NCBI GenBank assembly: GCA_900100475.1
Contig: FMTU01000011.1
Location: forward strand, 1 to 64,000
Length of the DNA stretch: 64,000 bases
DNA from: Sphingobium faniae
Lineage (GTDB): Bacteria; Pseudomonadota; Alphaproteobacteria; Sphingomonadales; Sphingomonadaceae
Direction of reading: 5' to 3'
Below the pieces are notes generated by a model, which worked only from the letters and a program-made list of their open reading frames with translations, was not told the origin of the DNA and searched no databases. This document shows positions 8,795 to 16,471 of this stretch, one piece after another. Each line of letters opens with the position of its first letter. Position 1 is the stretch's first letter. Both the position numbers and the translations under genes were made by a program.

Positions 8795-9745
8795 ATGCGA
8801 GCATTTCTGATCGGCATCGCGGTCGCCGCGATAGGGTGGGGAACCAATGGTGTGGCTGCGGAGCCGCCGCTGGCGGCGCGTAGCGTACAGTTGATTTCGA
8901 TGGGAGCCACCAGTCCGCAGAGGCCGCTCCGGGCGGGCGAGGATGTCGAGGATGAGGCCCCTCAGGCGGCTGATCACGCGGCGTTGCCGGCACTGCCCCC
9001 CGCGTTCCGCATCCACGATCTGAGCCGCCGCTGGGTGGAGTTTCAGATGGTTGACAGTTTCAGCGCTGCGCCGGAGGTACCGGCGCGTACCAGTGTGGCG
9101 CAGCCGTCGGTGCCGCCCTCCACAGGTCTGCTCCCGGCGGCAGGATCGATCCCCGTCCCGATCTGGATGCGGGGCGGACCCATATTTGCGTCCGCTTCGC
9201 CGCGTTACGTGCCGGAATGTTCCGCAGCGCCCTACCGCCCGACCGGCTTCCTGCGGTCTGATGCGGAGTTCCGCCGGGCGACCTATTATGGATTGATGAG
9301 CAATATTGCATGTGAACATGGCATCCCGGTCGGTCTGTTCGACGCAATGATCATCCGGGAAAGTCAGTATCAGCCCAACATTTATTCGCCCAAAAATGCC
9401 TTCGGGTTGACCCAGTTGATGCCGGGAACGGCGGCGCAGCTGGGGGTCGACCGCTACCATGTGGAGAGCAACCTTCGAGGCGGCGCCAAATATCTGCGGC
9501 GGCAACTCGACCGCTTTGGTCACTATCACCTTGCCCTGGCGGCCTACAACGCTGGACCCGGCCGCGTCCGGAACGGGGCCGTGCCGCGGATCCCGGAAAC
9601 GCGGGAGTATGTCGACAATGTGCTGATGAACTGGTCGCGGCTGAGCGGTTATGAGCGCCGGGCAACCATAGTCCCCCAAGTGACCGCTGTCCCGGCAACG
9701 GCGGCACGTCCTGCCGGGCGCGCTGCGACAGTGTCGACCTTTTGA
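8795..9745 (+). CDS. Periplasmic lytic transglycosylase (SLT domain), conjugation-associated
   Basis: 316 residues. An N-terminal signal peptide (residues 1-22) is followed by a low-complexity proline-rich region and a C-terminal SLT lysozyme-like domain (about 160-290). The catalytic Glu189 sits in IIRESQYQP; family motifs GLTQLMPGTA and AYNAGPGRV follow. It cleaves glycan strands, as VirB1 and F Orf169 do to let the secretion apparatus cross the wall. The start at 8795 is set by GGAGAGGA and by the signal peptide; a longer frame upstream has no support. It lies 1.5 kb before the tra genes, on the same strand but separated by two leftward genes. Its ribosome site lies in a perfect inverted repeat. 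Confidence 0.88.
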   Translation: MRAFLIGIAVAAIGWGTNGVAAEPPLAARSVQLISMGATSPQRPLRAGEDVEDEAPQAADHAALPALPPAFRIHDLSRRWVEFQMVDSFSAAPEVPARTSVAQPSVPPSTGLLPAAGSIPVPIWMRGGPIFASASPRYVPECSAAPYRPTGFLRSDAEFRRATYYGLMSNIACEHGIPVGLFDAMIIRESQYQPNIYSPKNAFGLTQLMPGTAAQLGVDRYHVESNLRGGAKYLRRQLDRFGHYHLALAAYNAGPGRVRNGAVPRIPETREYVDNVLMNWSRLSGYERRATIVPQVTAVPATAARPAGRAATVSTF

Positions 9746-9775
9746 ACCAGGGCGTGCGGCGTGCGGTGCGTCGTT

Positions 9776-9792
9776 GGCGCGATAGCCGCGCC
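9776..9792. terminator. Hairpin between convergent genes
   Basis: GGCGCG / CGCGCC with a 5-base loop lies in the 46-base gap between the transglycosylase stop and the stop of the facing regulator gene. There is no T-run on either side, so its role as a shared terminator is tentative. Confidence 0.3.
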
Positions 9793-10286
9793 TAGATCTG
9801 GAAATCATCGCCATCTGTGATCCGTGCCCGTCGTTCACGGATCTTCACGACTTCTTCGGCGACCCGCTTGACGACCGCCTTCTGGAGCGGGGCGCCCCAA
9901 TCGCGTTTCACCTCCGATCCGTCGATGCCGTTGATCTCATCGAGCGCCTCGATGATCTTGCGGGGCAGGCCGGCGAACATCTCGCAGAGCATCGAAATGA
10001 CGGTCGCATATCGCTCCCTGTCGGGCAATTCGAGGCCTTTGAAGGTCTCGATGCAGATATACGCCTGCAGGATGTTGGTGCCGAGCGCGTGAAGAATTTT
10101 CTCAAGTTCAGGCAGGGTCATCACCGACCGTTTGTCGGGATCGCTATGAAGGAGGAGGCCAAGGCGGGATTTGCTGATCCCGGTCATATGCGCCAGCCTG
10201 CGCTGCGCGGTGTCCCGCACAGCCATGGTTTGAAGGATCAGGGGTACGTAATCCCGCTGCGGTTCGTCGCGCTCGACGGCCTCCAC
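9792..10286 (-). CDS. Putative helix-turn-helix regulator
   Basis: 164 residues starting with GTG. Residues about 15-75 (YVPLILQTMAVRDTAQRRLA, ITGISKSR-like HMTGISKSRLGLLLH, VMTLPELEKILHALG) form an XRE/Cro-like helix-turn-helix followed by a helical region. The C-terminal half is charged (KAVVKRVAEEVVKIRERR). No specific family is recognised. It reads leftwards together with the next small gene, just before the tra promoter region, so a role in controlling transfer is plausible but unproven. Confidence 0.65.
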   Translation of the reverse strand: MEAVERDEPQRDYVPLILQTMAVRDTAQRRLAHMTGISKSRLGLLLHSDPDKRSVMTLPELEKILHALGTNILQAYICIETFKGLELPDRERYATVISMLCEMFAGLPRKIIEALDEINGIDGSEVKRDWGAPLQKAVVKRVAEEVVKIRERRARITDGDDFQI

Positions 10287-10440
10287 AACTTACGCCCCCA
10301 CTTTGGCAAGAGATGACATTTCGATCTCGCATTGCCGCCTGGATCAGGAGACACAATCACATGGAAATCGGCAATGCAAGCCCGGTTTGAGCCAAACAGG
10401 GCGGGTAATTGGTTGGCTAACACACTGTGGACCAAGCCGT

Positions 10441-10884
10441 TTAACTGGAATGACCGTTGGCGAATCCGTTACGTCCGAATGGGTCTGGGCCGCTGAGATC
10501 CAGCTTGCCCATGACCTGCGCGGCCTTCTGTTCGACCACATAATCGAACAAAAGGAATGATAAGGCATCCGCCACAGTCAGTTTGGAGTCGAGCTGGCGG
10601 CTCAGTAAATCCTTCACTTCATCAAGGCTTGTTGCGCTCGTTCTGGAAATATTGAGACGAATTCGAATGGTCCCGTCCGATGGAATTGAAGTAAGATGTT
10701 CCTTGAGAGTGCGGGTATCGTGGCTTCCGATCTTTTCGGTACGGGAACTTCTATGGTCGATCAGATTCGAAAGCGTCTGATGATGCAGGGTTTCATTTGA
10801 ATGCAGGCGGATGCCTTCGGTTGTCAGCCGGAACAGGGGTTCGGAGATATTGAGGGTGATGTCTCGTGAGTCTGCGGCGCCCAT
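10441..10884 (-). CDS. Hypothetical protein near the tra promoter region
   Basis: 147 residues. A beta-rich start (SRDITLNISEPLFRLTTEG) is followed by IRIRLNISRTSATSLDEVKD and a helical stretch LTVADALSFLLFDYVVEQKA. I do not recognise the family. ATG 10884 is preferred to GTG 10893 because AGGA lies 10 bases before the ATG. It reads away from the tra operon and shares its upstream region. It may encode a DNA-binding or relaxosome accessory protein, but no motif decides this. Confidence 0.55.
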   Translation of the reverse strand: MGAADSRDITLNISEPLFRLTTEGIRLHSNETLHHQTLSNLIDHRSSRTEKIGSHDTRTLKEHLTSIPSDGTIRIRLNISRTSATSLDEVKDLLSRQLDSKLTVADALSFLLFDYVVEQKAAQVMGKLDLSGPDPFGRNGFANGHSS

Positions 10885-11254
10885 AGTGCCCACGTCCTGA
10901 AGTTGCGATCCATAAGAAGCCCGATCTACGCGTCTGGCTTACGGCAGCGATTATGAACCGAGAATGGTTAATTTCCGATAATCTGGCCGCCGAATCTACC
11001 GCGATTGCCGCGTGCCCGCAAATGTGGGGCAAGCCGCCCCGCAATCACGGGCATCTTGCCCCGTTTTGACGGGCGGCCCGCCCCGGATGTCGGAGCATCG
11101 TGCCCCGTGGCCATGCTTAAAAAGCCGAGAATCGCAAAATGATGGCCGAATCGAGGGGGCCTCCTCGGGCCGCCCGTTGCGACCACGCAAGGCATCTGAC
11201 CACCCTTTCATTTGGGCGCGGATCCGTCGCGTCTCCATGTGAAGGAAACCCAAC
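10885..11254. promoter_or_regulatory. Divergent intergenic region before traA with clustered inverted repeats
   Basis: 370 non-coding bases between a leftward small gene and the rightward tra cluster, so it should contain promoters for both. It has several inverted repeats: GGGGCAAG (11026-11033) with CTTGCCCC (11055-11062), a GGCGG/CCGCC hairpin near 11071-11085, and GGCCAT (11109-11114) with ATGGCC (11142-11147). The motif GCCCCG recurs at least four times. GATAAT at 10977-10982 could be a -10 element. This is the best place in the window for a transfer operator; an origin of transfer is possible but no nic consensus is recognised. Confidence 0.5.
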
Positions 11255-11575
11255 ATGCAGTCAGTTCTGAAAAAGAGCGGGCGCACGGAGCGGGCGATCG
11301 TCGCCATCGCCCTCCTCCTGTTCGCTGGTCTCTGGTTCGCGGGGCCAGCATTCGCCGGCGCCGATACCACGTTCGATACCGCGCTCACCAAGTTCACCGA
11401 CTTCCTCGAGGGTTCGGGCGGCAAGATCATCACCGTGCTCAGCCTTGCCGGCGGCATCGTCGCCCTGGCGTCGGGTCGCTTTTCCATGGGGCAGATCGCT
11501 ATCCCGGTCGGGGTCGGGGTCGGTGCGGGGACCGGAATTCCGATCGTCACGTCCACTGTGACGGCGACGATCTGA
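11255..11575 (+). CDS. traA: F-type conjugative prepilin TraA
   Basis: 106-residue pilin precursor. A long leader with a basic N-terminus and a hydrophobic core ends at PAFA, giving predicted cleavage after Ala34 and a mature subunit of about 72 residues, close to the 70 of F pilin. The mature part has two hydrophobic segments (IITVLSLAGGIVALASG and IAIPVGVGVGAGTGIPIV) around a short basic loop, as in VirB2/TraA pilins. It is the first gene of the cluster, with AAGGAAA before the ATG. An S26-type peptidase encoded nine genes downstream may process it. A hairpin follows the stop. Confidence 0.88.
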   Translation: MQSVLKKSGRTERAIVAIALLLFAGLWFAGPAFAGADTTFDTALTKFTDFLEGSGGKIITVLSLAGGIVALASGRFSMGQIAIPVGVGVGAGTGIPIVTSTVTATI

Positions 11576-11584
11576 GCGTTCCTG

Positions 11585-11612
11585 CGGTCGGACGAAGTAG
11601 CAGCTTCGACCG
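11585..11612 (+). other. Hairpin between traA and traL
   Basis: CGGTC ... GACCG and GAAG / CTTC pair around the loop TAGCAG, with a four-base bulge. It sits in the 58-base gap between traA and traL. Such hairpins after a pilin gene can protect the pilin message or thin out downstream transcription, so that pilin is made in excess. That role is inferred. Confidence 0.4.
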
Positions 11613-11633
11613 ATCCAAGGAGAGGGTGGTGCA

Positions 11634-11924
11634 ATGGCCGCGGACAAGTACGTTATCCCGACTCATCTGGATGATCCCGAGCTGATCGGGCTGTGGACCC
11701 TGGATGAGTTCCTGGCGATGGTCATACCCTTCGCGTGGGGGATCCTGTCTCAGCACATTCTCATCGGCATGGCACTTTCGGGTGCAGGCTGGTGGGGTCT
11801 CAGAAAAGCTAAGGCAGGCCGGGCGACATCGTGGCTTCTCCATCTGGCCTATTGGTATCTTCCGGCCGGGTTCACCGGTCTGAGAGCCACGCCACCCTCG
11901 TACCTTCGATTGATGGCGGGGTGA
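11634..11924 (+). CDS. traL: Conjugal transfer protein TraL
   Basis: 96-residue inner-membrane protein of the F-type channel (VirB3 counterpart). Its start YVIPTHLDDPELIGLWTLDEF is the typical TraL opening, followed by two hydrophobic segments (about 28-52 and 66-82). It lies between pilin and TraE in the canonical order and has a strong AAGGAGAGG ribosome site. Together with TraE it is needed for pilus assembly. Confidence 0.88.
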   Translation: MAADKYVIPTHLDDPELIGLWTLDEFLAMVIPFAWGILSQHILIGMALSGAGWWGLRKAKAGRATSWLLHLAYWYLPAGFTGLRATPPSYLRLMAG

Positions 11925-11925
11925 T

Positions 11926-12492
11926 ATGGAACTTTCCTACAGTCATTCGCACAGCCAGCGCATCCTGCGACAGCGGAACATCCTGGCGATCGTCGCCGCC
12001 GGGCTCGGCGCGCTGACCCTATTGCTGTTCATCTTCACCGTATCGCGGGACCGGGAAGTCGTGCTGCAACCCATTTTGCGCTCGCCCGTCACGGTGAGCT
12101 CGGCCGGGGTCAGCCGGGAATATCTCGAGATGATCACCCGCGATACCGTGGTGCTCACCCTCAATCGCAGTCCGCAGAATCTCGAATACTGGATGAATTC
12201 GGTGCTCGATATCACGGCGCCGTCCGCCCAGGGCAAGATCAAGGCCGATCTGCTCAAGATCGTCAACGAACAGCGGGGGTCTTCGATCTCCCAATTCTAT
12301 ACCATCGAGAAAATGGACCTCGACACGAAGAACCTTCGCTCGGAGGTGACGGGCAGTCTGCACACCATCGTCGGCAACAAGGTCATTTCGAACGAACGCC
12401 GGACCTTCCGGTACGACTGGGAATATTCCGGCCTGTCCCTGAAGCTGATCGGCTTCGGCATGGTGGTGGCCGAGCAGGGGAAGGAAAAATGA
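11926..12492 (+). CDS. traE: Conjugal transfer protein TraE
   Basis: 188-residue bitopic protein equivalent to VirB8. A short cytoplasmic N-terminus (SYSHSHSQRILRQRN) is followed by one membrane helix (about 20-40) and a periplasmic domain containing VSREYLEMITRDTVVLTLNRSP, a conserved stretch of TraE. It starts one base after the traL stop. In F systems it is an inner-membrane scaffold component of the mating channel. Its stop overlaps the traK start (ATGA). Confidence 0.92.
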   Translation: MELSYSHSHSQRILRQRNILAIVAAGLGALTLLLFIFTVSRDREVVLQPILRSPVTVSSAGVSREYLEMITRDTVVLTLNRSPQNLEYWMNSVLDITAPSAQGKIKADLLKIVNEQRGSSISQFYTIEKMDLDTKNLRSEVTGSLHTIVGNKVISNERRTFRYDWEYSGLSLKLIGFGMVVAEQGKEK

Positions 12493-13307
12493 TGTCGGTC
12501 TATGTCTTCGGCAGTGCCGCTGCCGGCACGGCCTTCCTCTCGCGCGTCCATTGCCATTTGAGCCGGTGCATGGGCGCAGGACTGCTGGCGATCGCCGTGC
12601 TTCTCGTCGCAGAACCGGCGAGGGCGGACCAGACGATCATGGCGTCGGACAGTGCCCAGGTCGACTGCCAGGCATCGGCCAAGGACCTCACGCGCATCAG
12701 CCTTGTCGAGGATGAGTTCGCGTCGGTCTCGAAGATCTCGACCGGCAACCCGATCGATGACTTCTCGGTCGTCAACGAGCCTGTTCGCGGCGATATCTAT
12801 CTATCCGTTCCTGACGGATTTGTCCGGAGCGCCCTCTCATTTTTCGCCACGAGCAAGCGCGGCTATGTCTACAAGTTCGTGTGCCGGATCGGTGGCGACC
12901 AGGCCGCGCAAGTCTTCGTCTCCAATCCGGCGATCGCGAACGAACGAGCCGCTGAGAACGGTCCGGCGGAAAAGCTCGGGACGCGCGATGCCGCTATCGA
13001 GCTCGTGCAGGCCATGTACTCGAATGCGGTCGCCGAAGGCTATGAGATGCGGCAGCGCGCCTTGCGACCGGTCTATGTCGGTACGCTTCAGGTGCAGATG
13101 ATCGCCGAATACCGGGGTCCAGAACTCACCGGCAAGGTTTTGCGCATCGAAAACAAGGGCGCGTCCGAAATCGAGCTGACCGAAGCCATGGTCGCCCCCG
13201 CCAGTGCGCTGGCCGTGTCGATTGCCGAGGGCAGGCTCGCCCCGGGCAAGGTCACTACGGCCTACCTTGTCTCCCAGAACGCCCAATACGCGCAGACACA
13301 AAGGTGA
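12489..13307 (+). CDS. traK: Type-F secretin-like protein TraK
   Basis: 272-residue periplasmic protein. A signal sequence (hydrophobic stretch about residues 28-43, ending EPARA) precedes a beta-rich body. It corresponds to F TraK / VirB9, the outer-membrane-associated part of the core complex that contacts TraB and TraV. The N-terminus is longer than usual before the signal core; an internal ATG at the GAGLLAIAV region would give a standard signal peptide, so the true start may be downstream of 12489. It overlaps traE by four bases. Confidence 0.88.
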   Translation: MMSVYVFGSAAAGTAFLSRVHCHLSRCMGAGLLAIAVLLVAEPARADQTIMASDSAQVDCQASAKDLTRISLVEDEFASVSKISTGNPIDDFSVVNEPVRGDIYLSVPDGFVRSALSFFATSKRGYVYKFVCRIGGDQAAQVFVSNPAIANERAAENGPAEKLGTRDAAIELVQAMYSNAVAEGYEMRQRALRPVYVGTLQVQMIAEYRGPELTGKVLRIENKGASEIELTEAMVAPASALAVSIAEGRLAPGKVTTAYLVSQNAQYAQTQR

Positions 13308-13311
13308 GGAC

Positions 13312-14634
13312 ATGGCCCTATCCGATTTCTTGAACCGTAAGCGTCCTCCCCTCGATGGTGGGACGGGCGAGGGCGTCTCGCCGCTTTCGGGCGACCTTGC
13401 CGGGAACGAGGCGGTTCGAAGGAAGCAGCGGCTGCTCCTGGCAGGCGTAGCGGGCGGCGGCCTCATCCTGTCTTCCTTCTGGATTTTCAGCGGCGGGGAC
13501 AGCGAGAAACTCGGTGAGGATGGCGTCAGCGAGGTCACCGTCTCGACCAAGGATCTGGTGAATCGCAACCTCTCCCAGCAGGAGTGGATGGCGCTCTCGG
13601 AGAACAGATTCCAGTCGACGGAAAACCAGCTCAAATCGATCGACGGGCAGAACCGGCGGCTCGAGATGCTGACGGCCCAGGTCGAGACGCTCAAGGGTCA
13701 GAATCAGGCGATGCAGGCCGATGGTCAGCGGGTTTTGTCGGCGTATCAGTCAGAAAATGAGCAACTGAGGCGGCAGATCAGCGAACGTCAGGCGGCCGCC
13801 GCTCCGGCGCCTGGACCGGCGGCGCTCTATGGCCCGAACGGACCCCAGGGCTATCAGCGGCCGGACGGTTCAACAGGGGGTCCGGGCCGCGGCGCGATCG
13901 GTGGGCCGAGCGAGGTCAAACTTGTCAGCTTCTCGACGGCTGAGACGGGTAACGCCACGCGCGTCGCCAAGGGCAATACCACCTACACCGACAGCATCAA
14001 CTATCTGCCGCCTAACAGCTTCGCACGGGCCAGGGTCATTGTCGGCGTCGATGCCAGTGCCGGCGTCAACAGCCAGACAGACCCGCTTCCTGTCGTCCTG
14101 CGCGTCACTGGTCCGGCTCGCTCGGTCTACCAGAACGGGCGGTTGCTCACGACCAGGATCGAGGGCTGTCTCGTCAATGGCGCGGCGCGCGGTGACCTCT
14201 CGAGCGAGAAAGTCTATGTGAAGCTGCAGAAGATGACCTGCCCGCAGCCCGGCGGCCGCTATGCAGTGTCCGAGGTGAAGGGCTTCCTCGCCTTCGGCGG
14301 GAAGACCGGGGTGCGGGGCCGGGTTGTGTCCCGCGAGGGCTCGCTCGTCACCCAGGCGTTCATCGCGGGTCTGGCCGGCGGCTTTGGCCGCGGTTTCTCA
14401 GCGAACGCGAACAGCGTGTTCCAAGGCACCAACATCACCACCAACGGAAAGCGCGAAAAGCTCTCGACCGGTGAGATTCTGGAGGGAGGCTTTGGCGAGG
14501 GCATGGCCCAGACGGGCGACATGGTCTCGAAATATCTGATCGAGCGCGCCGAGCAATATCAGCCGGTCATTGAAATGCCGACCGGAATCGACGTCGAAAT
14601 TGTCTTCCTGGAGGGTGTCTATGTCCGCAATTGA
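13312..14634 (+). CDS. traB: Conjugal transfer scaffold protein TraB (VirB10-like)
   Basis: 440 residues. A short cytoplasmic tail is followed by one membrane helix (about 41-60, LLLAGVAGGGLILSSFW), a coiled coil (about 88-155, with heptads such as NRRLEMLTAQVETLKGQ), a Gly/Pro-rich linker, and a C-terminal VirB10/TrbI domain with FARARVIVGVDA and GCLVNGAARGDLSSEKVYVK. It spans the envelope and links inner and outer membrane complexes. The start is set at ATG 13312 after AGGTGAGGA; a longer in-frame extension would overlap traK. Its last 14 bases overlap dsbC. Confidence 0.93.
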   Translation: MALSDFLNRKRPPLDGGTGEGVSPLSGDLAGNEAVRRKQRLLLAGVAGGGLILSSFWIFSGGDSEKLGEDGVSEVTVSTKDLVNRNLSQQEWMALSENRFQSTENQLKSIDGQNRRLEMLTAQVETLKGQNQAMQADGQRVLSAYQSENEQLRRQISERQAAAAPAPGPAALYGPNGPQGYQRPDGSTGGPGRGAIGGPSEVKLVSFSTAETGNATRVAKGNTTYTDSINYLPPNSFARARVIVGVDASAGVNSQTDPLPVVLRVTGPARSVYQNGRLLTTRIEGCLVNGAARGDLSSEKVYVKLQKMTCPQPGGRYAVSEVKGFLAFGGKTGVRGRVVSREGSLVTQAFIAGLAGGFGRGFSANANSVFQGTNITTNGKREKLSTGEILEGGFGEGMAQTGDMVSKYLIERAEQYQPVIEMPTGIDVEIVFLEGVYVRN

Positions 14635-15493
14635 CCGTATCCGCTCGCTTACCCGGCGATCGCGCCTTTTGGTCGCGACCGCCGCGGGCCTGAGCCTGGC
14701 TGGCATCGCGCTTGCTGCCGATGCCAGCAGTGCCGAGGATCGTGTCCGGGCGTTGTTGAAATCCCGGCTGCCCAAGACGTCTGTAACGGCGATCGACTGC
14801 GGGAAGGTCGGCGGACTGTGCGAAATCACCGCGGGCGAGAATCTCTTCTATGTCGATTCCGGGGCGCGCTACCTCGTGATCGGCCGGGTCTACGATATGC
14901 AGACCCGGCAGGACATCACGGCGGCGCGGCTGCTCGAGATGAATCCCGACATGCTGGTCGGCTCGGCCGCGCGCGCGAATGCGCTGGCAAGTGGCGGGGA
15001 GGAGGAAGGGGCGCAGCAACTGGCGGCTGCGCCGACACGGATTGAGCGCCCCGTCGCCCCCGCGAAAGCGCGCAAGCTTTCGCTTTCCAGCTTGCCGCGG
15101 GATGGCGCGATTATCTGGGGCAATCCGTCCGGTCAGACCGTCACGGTCTTTTCCGATTTCCGGTGCGGCTATTGCCGTGCCCTGACGGGCGTTCTCAAGG
15201 ACATGAACGTGCGAGTCGTTGAGCGACCGATCTCGGTGCTGGGCAGTCGGGATGTCGCGGACCGGGTCTATTGCGCCAGGAACCGCGAAGCCGCGCTTCA
15301 TGCCGCTTATGCCGGGGCGCCGATCAAGGCGGGGCCTGCCTGCAATACCTCGGGCCTCGATGCGAACGAGGCCTTCGCGCACCGGCATGGGCTCAGTGGC
15401 ACGCCGGTGATCGTGCGCAGCGACGGGGCGGTGCTCGAGGGGTATCGGCCGCGCGCCTTCCTCGAGAAGTGGCTCAAGGAGGCGCAGTCATGA
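14621..15493 (+). CDS. dsbC: DsbC-like periplasmic disulfide isomerase of the transfer system
   Basis: 290 residues. A Sec signal (hydrophobic core LVATAAGLSLAGIALAA) is followed by a DsbC-type dimerisation domain (VRALLKSRLPKTSV...) and a C-terminal thioredoxin fold with the active site CGYC (DFRCGYCRALTGVL) and a cis-Pro segment (GLSGTPVIV). Family members shuffle disulfides in cysteine-rich transfer proteins; TraU and TraN of this cluster are such substrates. A proline/alanine-rich linker separates the domains. It overlaps traB by 14 bases and traV by 4. Confidence 0.9.
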   Translation: MSAIDRIRSLTRRSRLLVATAAGLSLAGIALAADASSAEDRVRALLKSRLPKTSVTAIDCGKVGGLCEITAGENLFYVDSGARYLVIGRVYDMQTRQDITAARLLEMNPDMLVGSAARANALASGGEEEGAQQLAAAPTRIERPVAPAKARKLSLSSLPRDGAIIWGNPSGQTVTVFSDFRCGYCRALTGVLKDMNVRVVERPISVLGSRDVADRVYCARNREAALHAAYAGAPIKAGPACNTSGLDANEAFAHRHGLSGTPVIVRSDGAVLEGYRPRAFLEKWLKEAQS

Positions 15494-16470
15494 CGAGGAG
15501 CGCATCTCGGCGCCGGCGCTTGTCATTGGCTTGCGCCCTCACGTTGTGCAGTGCTGTGGCGCTCGGTGGATGCGCGACATTCGGCGGGAACATTCGCGGC
15601 GACTTTTCCTGTGCCGCGCCCGATGGCATCTGCGCTCCGAGTTCGACCATCGATGATCGTGCGCTTGCCATGATCTCCGCCGAAGGGGCGGATGGCGATA
15701 CACGTCCCGCGGCGAGTACCCCGCGTGGTTCGGCGCGCCGGGTCAATCGCGCCGCCGCGCCGCAGACTGCCAGGATCGCTGCGGCTGATCCCGCCCGGAC
15801 GCGCGAGAAGGTGCTGAGGATCGTGTTCCAGCCCTATATTGATGAACGGGGCCGCCTGCATGAGGCGAGCGCTGTCCGCGCGGTTGTCGCGAACGGAGAA
15901 TGGCAACAGGCGCTTGGGCAAGCAGTCGTGCCTTCCGCCCGACTGAGCTATGGGTCCGGCAGCCCCGAGACGCTTGCCGATGCTGTCGATCGCGTGGACC
16001 CGCCGGGCGGAACGCTCGCTGCCGTTGATCCGGGCATGCCGGACCCGGCGGTTGTGGCGGCTGCCCGCACGCGAAAACCTGATCCCGTTGAGGCGATCAA
16101 GGCTGATGTCGCGACCCGTCTCGCTCCCAAGACAGGCAGCGCCCGTGGTGCTGCGACGGTGGATGGTGCAGCGCATCCTCCGTCCGCGGCCGTCTCGCCG
16201 GCGCCTCCGACCCCCGCGGAGGTGCCGGCGAGCGGTAACGCAGGTGCCGACCTAGCCGCGGGAAAACCCCAGGTCGGCGTTTCCGCCGCGGGCGTTCAGG
16301 CGGTCGAACGCGTGAAGCAAGACCCAATCTACCAAAGGATAGCAGGTTCTGCGGCCGAGGGCGCGCGGGACGCGGCCGCGCAAAGCGGCGCCGTTCCAAC
16401 CGCGCCATCGGCGGGCGCATCCACGGTTCGTGCCGCTGATTTTCCGGCTGCCGTGCGGGAGGACAACTGA
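15490..16470 (+). CDS. traV: Outer-membrane lipoprotein TraV, enlarged
   Basis: 326-residue lipoprotein with a basic signal (TRSASRRRRLSLACAL) and lipobox LGGC. The region after it, with FSCAAPDGICAP, carries the paired cysteines typical of TraV. It is the lipoprotein (VirB7 counterpart) that anchors the TraK/TraB core in the outer membrane. F TraV has about 171 residues; here a conserved-looking middle (REKVLRIVFQPYIDERGRLHEAS) is followed by a long Ala/Pro-rich C-terminal extension. It starts at ATG 15490 in ATGA overlap with dsbC. Confidence 0.88.
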   Translation: MTRSASRRRRLSLACALTLCSAVALGGCATFGGNIRGDFSCAAPDGICAPSSTIDDRALAMISAEGADGDTRPAASTPRGSARRVNRAAAPQTARIAAADPARTREKVLRIVFQPYIDERGRLHEASAVRAVVANGEWQQALGQAVVPSARLSYGSGSPETLADAVDRVDPPGGTLAAVDPGMPDPAVVAAARTRKPDPVEAIKADVATRLAPKTGSARGAATVDGAAHPPSAAVSPAPPTPAEVPASGNAGADLAAGKPQVGVSAAGVQAVERVKQDPIYQRIAGSAAEGARDAAAQSGAVPTAPSAGASTVRAADFPAAVREDN

Positions 16471-16471
16471 G

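Noticed and set aside
10885-11254. Repeated GCCCCG motifs as a CRISPR or iteron array
   Set aside because: Spacing is irregular and units are too short; better seen as inverted repeats of a regulatory region.
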